Assembly: GCA_902475535.1 (NCBI GenBank)
Contig: CABRZR010000004.1
Span: forward strand, 75,326-139,325
DNA from: QAMH01 sp900556425
GTDB lineage: Bacteria > Actinomycetota > Coriobacteriia > Coriobacteriales > QAMH01
Direction: 5' to 3'
Length of the DNA: 64,000 nucleotides
A program made the position numbers and the translations under genes. Below the pieces are notes generated by a model. It was given only the letters and a program-made list of their open reading frames with translations. It was not told the DNA's origin and made no database searches. How positions within the stretch are numbered: the first letter of the stretch is position 1; the number at the start of each line of letters is the position of its first letter. Shown here piece by piece: positions 60,801 to 64,000 of this stretch.

Positions 60801-61651
60801 TAATCGGGGCAGACGTTGACGAGCTTCGTGCCGTTATAGCGCGCCTCGATCATGAAGTGCGCATCGGGGGTTCGCGTCATCGAGATGTTCGTGCCCCAGC
60901 AGATGATGTAGTTGGAGTAGTACCATGCCTCGGACTCGGGCACGTCGGTCTGCTCGCCGAAGGTCTGGGGAGATGACGGCGGAAGGTCGCAGTACCAGTC
61001 GTAGAACGACAGGGGCGCACCGCCGATCAGCGACAGGTAGCGGATACCCGCCCCGTAGGACACCATGGAGTAGCCGGGAATGGGCGAGAAGCCCGCGATG
61101 CGGTCCGGGCCATACTTCTCGATCGTGTAGAGGTTGGCAGCGGCGATGATTTCGGTTGCCTCGTCCCACGACGTGCGGACGAGATCGCCCATGCCGCGGA
61201 CCTTGACGTAGCTGTCGCGCGTCTCGGGGTCCTCGACGATGCGCCGCCAGGCTTCCAGCGGCTCGTTGTGGGCGCGCTCCCTGCGCCAAGCGTCACGGAG
61301 CTGGGCGCGGATGAGCGGGTGCTTGACGCGTGCCGCGCTGTAGAGGTACCACGAATAGCCCGCACCGCGGGGGCAGCCGCGGGGCTCGTGGTTGGGGACG
61401 CCGCATGGCGTGCGCGGATAGTCGGTCTGCTGGGTCTCCCACGTGACGATGCCGTCCTTCACGTAGATCTTCCAGCTGCACGACCCCGTGCAGTTGACGC
61501 CGTGGGTGGAGCGCACGATCTTGTCATGCGCCCAGCGATCCCGGTAGGCATCCTCCCAATTTCGGCTTTCGTCGGTTACCTCGCCCCATCCATCGGAGTA
61601 GCTCCCGACGCGCTTCTTGAAGAACAGTGAACCCTCTGAGAACTTCGACAT
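57863..61651 (-). CDS. narG: Respiratory nitrate reductase alpha subunit NarG
   Basis: 1262 residues, full length. The N-terminal FS0 cluster ligands are H50, C54, C58 and C93 (STHGVNCTGSC...RGCPRG), with His in place of one Cys as in all NarG. The molybdenum ligand Asp is D222 in 'YDWYCDLPPSSPQ'. 'GEQTDVPES' and 'TRTPDAHF' also match. It has no Tat signal, so it is cytoplasmic. It reduces nitrate to nitrite with bis-MGD. AGGGG lies 6 nt before ATG 61651. The gap to narK upstream is 100 nt. Confidence 0.98.
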   Translation of the reverse strand: MSKFSEGSLFFKKRVGSYSDGWGEVTDESRNWEDAYRDRWAHDKIVRSTHGVNCTGSCSWKIYVKDGIVTWETQQTDYPRTPCGVPNHEPRGCPRGAGYSWYLYSAARVKHPLIRAQLRDAWRRERAHNEPLEAWRRIVEDPETRDSYVKVRGMGDLVRTSWDEATEIIAAANLYTIEKYGPDRIAGFSPIPGYSMVSYGAGIRYLSLIGGAPLSFYDWYCDLPPSSPQTFGEQTDVPESEAWYYSNYIICWGTNISMTRTPDAHFMIEARYNGTKLVNVCPDYCESTKDADWWVHPKQGTDAALALAMNFVIFKEFHLDNPDPYFTDYVRRFTDLPMLVHLDQREGKDAYVAGRTLRASDLAQYASAGNGEWKTVVWDDASDAPAVPNGSIGYRWEQEANGDEGKWNTLEVDGETGKDIHPRLSLIDSSDDVVTLDVPYFGDESIPLFQGNDDDGPVLQRAVPVKRIKTTDGEALVATVFDLFGAFLGIDRGIGGQVAANERDNVPFTPRWQEDITGVRADDVIRLAREFATAASNTKGRACVLMGAGLNQWYQTDNAYRGIMNILMLCGTVGVTGGGWCHYVGQEKIRPEAGWAEFSFAQDWVPASRQMNATSFFYEHADQWRYERMPLSYMRSPLADAKRYSGTYIDCNLQSAKMGWLPTVPQLDTNPTGIAEQAKKQGMKTEDYLVDALKNGTINFSLEDLDEPVNWPRNLFVWRSNILGSSGKGQEYFLKHLMGAQDGIVGEELSAEEQDLRPELIKWRKAPIGKLDLLVNLDFRISTTGLYADIVLPAATFYEKNDINTTDMHSFIHPFVQAVSCPWEAKSDWEIFELLSKRISQMGGAYPERFSAVKDVLLTPLGHDTASELGQALDVKRWYEGECDLIPGKTAPHIVEIERNYGNIHDMYCSIGPRLSDHGGGNRGIRWDLSQEMEELADMNGTVADGVAKGRPKMDSDIAAANMIMRVSPETNGTLAYNSWDFVEKQSGVPCKQLSEEHRGDKLTFFDLQIQSRKTFTGPDWSGIENDEIPYVAFWQNINLNLPWRTLTGRQHFYQDHEWMRAFGQEFPQYRPPADQRALVGYEHAADNGNPTIMLNFTTVHQKWAIHSTYYDNERMLSLSRGGPTIWLNDKDARGAGIEDNDWVEFWNSNGAMVARAILTSRMPQGLSILQHATEKIINTPASQVTGIRGGDHNSPTRVVVNPTHMIGGYAQLSFHLNYYGTICPNRDDFIWLHKLDSVEWLDEEAASPDDILTKRIVEKDR

Positions 61652-61751
61652 ATGGACCCCTAACCATCATGACTGCGCATGGCAGAACTGCTCGGACACG
61701 ATGAGCACGCCCTCCGTCGTTGCGAGGACGCCGAACTCGAAAACACGCTTC

Positions 61752-63044
61752 CTAACAACGATTGGGAGCGTTCTTCCTGTCGTAGAAGACGACGTTGATC
61801 ACCAGAATGGCCACGAACACGACGACGGACACGGCAAACATCACGGTGGCGTTGGTCGATGCCAGCAGCACGCCAATGGTGAACGGGCCATAAGCGCCGA
61901 TAGCCGAAGTCCATCCGACGACCGCGCCGCCTTGGACCGGCGGGAAGAGCACGGCCATTTGCTGCGTGGTCGACGCGTTGCCGCAACCCGTCCAGAAGAA
62001 CACCCAGAACATGGCGATCATCCAGATCCAGCAGCCCGTCACGGAATCGGGCTTGTAGACGATCAGGAAGACGAGACCGACGATGATGGCGGCGGCCATG
62101 ATGGTGGTCACGCGGCCACCACGAATCTTGTCGGATACCTTGCCGGCAATGACGCGGGAAATCGCGCCGATAGCCGGACCAACCCACGCGAAGGCGATCG
62201 CCGAAGGCGCGCCTGCGACATTGGCAAAGACGCTATCGCCCATCAGGGCAAAGTGGGCGCCCAGACCGGCAAACGTGGCGAACGTGCCGTAGTAGAACAG
62301 CGTCATGAACCAAGTGTGCTTGCTCTTGAAGATGGAGAGCTGCGTCTTGAAGTTGGACGTGACGGGAACCGACCGGAGCAAGACGATGGCGAGGATGGCA
62401 AGGATTATGACAAGCGGAACCCACACCCAGCCGGCGTTTTGCAGCCAGACGTCCCTCACGTGACCGTCTACGACCTCATGTTGTGGGGAGCCGAGGATGC
62501 CGAACACGGAAAACGTGATGACGATCGGCGTGACAAACTGGACAAGCGAAGTGCCGAAGTCGGACAGACCGCCCTGGACGCCGAGCGCGAAGCCGCGCTT
62601 GGACTTGGGGAAATAATAGTTGGTCGACGCCATGAGACCCGAGAAGGTGCCGCCGCCAATGCCGGCGAGGAATGCGAACAGCATCAGTACCTCGAACGGA
62701 AGCCTCGGGTTGGTCACCGCGTAGATCCAGCATGCAAGCGGGATGAGCAGTAGGGCCGTGGACATGAAGACCAACTTACGCGTGCCCATGATGGGCGGAA
62801 GGAAGGTCCATACGATGCGCAACGTGCCGGCCGACAGACCAACCATGGCCACGAGCCAGTAGAGCTGTTGCGAGTCGAGGTGGAATCCGACGGCATTGAG
62901 GTGCGGTGCCAGTGACGGCACCAGGTACCATGCGCAGAAACCAAAGGTCAAAGAGAACGTGGATATCCAAACGGTGGTCCAGGCCAGACGCTTGTCCCAC
63001 TTTTTCGGATCTTCGGGATCCCATTCCTTGATGTCAGCCTTCAT
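61752..63044 (-). CDS. narK: Nitrate/nitrite transporter NarK (MFS)
   Basis: 430 residues with 12 predicted helices. The nitrate signature 'FAFLAGIGGGTFSGLMAS' and 'WTFLPPIMGTRKLVF', plus Gly-rich helices such as 'FSGLMASTNYYFPKSKRGFA', match NarK/NasA-type nitrate porters. It probably brings nitrate in and/or exchanges nitrite. GGAGGCGGAG lies just before ATG 63044. It is first in the minus-strand respiratory gene row and divergent from the chaperone gene. Confidence 0.93.
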   Translation of the reverse strand: MKADIKEWDPEDPKKWDKRLAWTTVWISTFSLTFGFCAWYLVPSLAPHLNAVGFHLDSQQLYWLVAMVGLSAGTLRIVWTFLPPIMGTRKLVFMSTALLLIPLACWIYAVTNPRLPFEVLMLFAFLAGIGGGTFSGLMASTNYYFPKSKRGFALGVQGGLSDFGTSLVQFVTPIVITFSVFGILGSPQHEVVDGHVRDVWLQNAGWVWVPLVIILAILAIVLLRSVPVTSNFKTQLSIFKSKHTWFMTLFYYGTFATFAGLGAHFALMGDSVFANVAGAPSAIAFAWVGPAIGAISRVIAGKVSDKIRGGRVTTIMAAAIIVGLVFLIVYKPDSVTGCWIWMIAMFWVFFWTGCGNASTTQQMAVLFPPVQGGAVVGWTSAIGAYGPFTIGVLLASTNATVMFAVSVVVFVAILVINVVFYDRKNAPNRC

Positions 63045-63286
63045 AGCTCTCCGCCTCCATCCCTATGACGACACAACATTCTTAGGTTTTCCTTTATTCT
63101 AATACGAGACTATAACCCAATACGGACTAAATTTGTACGTCCATCGGAAATTTTCTTGACATTTTGTTTTATATAGGATGCGAATTTCTTTCTGCCAGGC
63201 CATTCACAGTCCGTTATTGCCTATAATGGATCGGACGTCATTGCCGACGAGAGCGCATGCGCTCCCGCCAATTCGAAGGGAACGGA
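63045..63286. promoter_or_regulatory. Divergent narK/narJ control region
   Basis: An AT-rich 242-bp gap. Reading left, -10-like boxes TATAGT (63114-63109) and TAGAAT (63101-63096) precede narK. Reading right, TTGACA at 63156-63161 lies in a T-rich stretch, but I see no -10 at the right distance. GGAC-N11-GTCC (about 63124-63142) is a weak inverted repeat. I find no FNR-type TTGAT-N4-ATCAA site, so any oxygen or nitrate control must use another site. Confidence 0.45.
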
Positions 63287-63910
63287 ATGATCTGGGAACT
63301 GAAAGCCCTTGCTTGCCTACTGCTCTATCCAGACGGAGAGCTCCTGAAAAGTCTTCCGGAAATCGAATCGACGCTTCAGGAGAGCGCAGAGCTTGACGCG
63401 AGCTCGAAGAGACAGCTGGAAGAGCTCGTCAAGTGGATTCGGGAGACGAGCATGTCGTCCCTGCAGTCCGCATACGTATCGACCTTCGATATCGGCAAGC
63501 ACGGAAGCCTGAACCTCTTCGAGCACACGCAGGGCGACTCGCGCGACAGGGGCCATGTCATGGTGGAGTTGAACAGGCTCTACAAAGAGCATGGGCTCGA
63601 GCTGACGACCACGGAACTGCCCGACCACCTACCGGTATTCCTCGAGTTTCTTGCGGGGCTCAGCCGCGAAGACGCCCAATTATGGCTCGAGAGCGTCATC
63701 GGCCCCATCAAGAAGATTGACCACGAGCTCCAGCTCGACGAGAGCCCGTGGAATGCGGTGACTGCGGCGTTACTGGACTTTGCAGGTGCCGAGCGCGAAA
63801 TCGCATCGGAACGGACGCCCGACGAGATGATCCCGACGCTTGATGCGGAATACTACGAAGCCCCCGTCACCTTTGGCGGCTCCGTCAATCCGGTCTCTCC
63901 AGGCTGCTAG
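63287..63910 (+). CDS. narJ: Nitrate reductase assembly chaperone NarJ (TorD/NarJ family)
   Basis: 207 residues from ATG 63287 with GAAGGG 6 nt upstream; an upstream in-frame start exists at 63257. An all-helical protein with 'ALACLLLYPDGELL', 'STFDIGKHGSLNLFEHTQGD' and 'RDRGHVMVELNRLYKEHGLE', which are typical of NarJ. It binds the NarG N-terminus and helps insert the molybdenum cofactor and FS0 cluster. Here it is divergent from narK instead of lying between narH and narI. Confidence 0.9.
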   Translation: MIWELKALACLLLYPDGELLKSLPEIESTLQESAELDASSKRQLEELVKWIRETSMSSLQSAYVSTFDIGKHGSLNLFEHTQGDSRDRGHVMVELNRLYKEHGLELTTTELPDHLPVFLEFLAGLSREDAQLWLESVIGPIKKIDHELQLDESPWNAVTAALLDFAGAEREIASERTPDEMIPTLDAEYYEAPVTFGGSVNPVSPGC

Positions 63911-63922
63911 GGAGACAGGGAG

Positions 63923-63956
63923 AATGAGACGGGGCCCCACCTAACGTTGTCTCATT
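63923..63956. terminator. Hairpin after narJ
   Basis: AATGAGAC (63923-63930) pairs with GTCTCATT (63949-63956) around an 18-nt loop that holds GGGGCCCC. It begins 13 nt after the narJ stop and shares the ATGAGAC/GTCTCAT word with the hairpins at 46373 and 50301. Confidence 0.55.
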
Positions 63957-63960
63957 TGAG

Positions 63961-64000
63961 GGGTGACAGGGGGACGGGGGTTCTGTCACATCCATGGATG
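63961..64000. repeat. Left half of a second copy of the 16-87 palindrome (cut by window end)
   Basis: The final 40 bases match 18-57 with a single change (GGTGAC for GGTGGC), including the CCATGG centre. The right arm would lie beyond the window. Confidence 0.85.

Noticed and set aside
57950..60976. A 1008-codon open frame on the plus strand opposite narG
   Set aside because: It is wholly antisense to a full-length, conserved NarG. Long antisense frames are expected in GC-rich genes, and the translation shows no domain or SD.
61660..62187. A minus-strand frame overlapping narK, possibly a frameshifted extension
   Set aside because: NarK is complete at 430 residues; this frame is an out-of-phase shadow rich in Arg/Ser.

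Overview
The window looks like the chromosome of a high-GC, anaerobic or facultative actinobacterium of class Coriobacteriia, most likely an Eggerthellaceae relative. This is an inference. It rests on the GC-rich codon use, the sufCBDSU gene order, the nitrate and formate respiratory genes, and secreted proteins ending in the DUF5648-type 'RLYNPNSGEHFYTAS' repeats common in that group. No rRNA, tRNA, CRISPR array, insertion sequence or prophage was recognised.

Layout. (1) 0.1-15 kb: a surface island with a lipid-linked-glycan flippase, then five large secreted proteins in a row (glucosaminidase, repeat protein, M6 metalloprotease, and two S8 subtilases, one broken by an in-frame TGA). All five end in the same triple Trp/Tyr-rich module. 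(2) 15-16 kb: a RhuM-Fic/Doc fusion behind a promoter that contains a perfect SOS (LexA) box. (3) 16-30 kb: a Wzx/Wzy-type glycan cluster (five glycosyltransferases, flippase, polymerase-like, chain-length-like, initiating sugar transferase, DUF4012 protein). It is interrupted at 17.2-19.5 kb by an AT-rich block with a (TTTTC)8 tract and a HEPN/SEC-C protein. (4) 30-33.5 kb: membrane proteins (DUF2207, LemA). (5) 33.7-38.8 kb: the complete sufCBDSU iron-sulfur assembly operon. (6) 39-46.4 kb: mnmA, an IscS-type desulfurase, polyphosphate kinase with a long Lys-rich tail, a TraX-like protein and trmB. (7) 46.6-50.3 kb: modABC, in which ModB carries an extra secreted domain. (8) 50.3-63.9 kb: a respiratory block on the minus strand running narK-narG-narH-narI, then a formate dehydrogenase alpha/beta/NrfD-type anchor set, with a NarJ/TorD-type chaperone divergent from narK.

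How it fits together. ModABC supplies molybdate for the molybdopterin enzymes NarG and the formate dehydrogenase. Suf supplies the many [4Fe-4S] clusters in NarGH and the dehydrogenase subunits. NarK imports nitrate, and formate is the probable electron donor through menaquinone. The front half of the window is devoted to building and remodelling the cell surface.

Intergenic space is rich in long, near-perfect palindromes (16-87, 32850-32923, 45423-45520, about 46373-46490, and the left half of another at the right edge). There is also a 41-bp-periodic repeat array (38.84-39.01 kb). Several genes appear to be transcribed without a leader, with the -10 box 6-7 nt from the start codon. Start codons were chosen from Shine-Dalgarno spacing, overlaps and homology; alternatives are noted.
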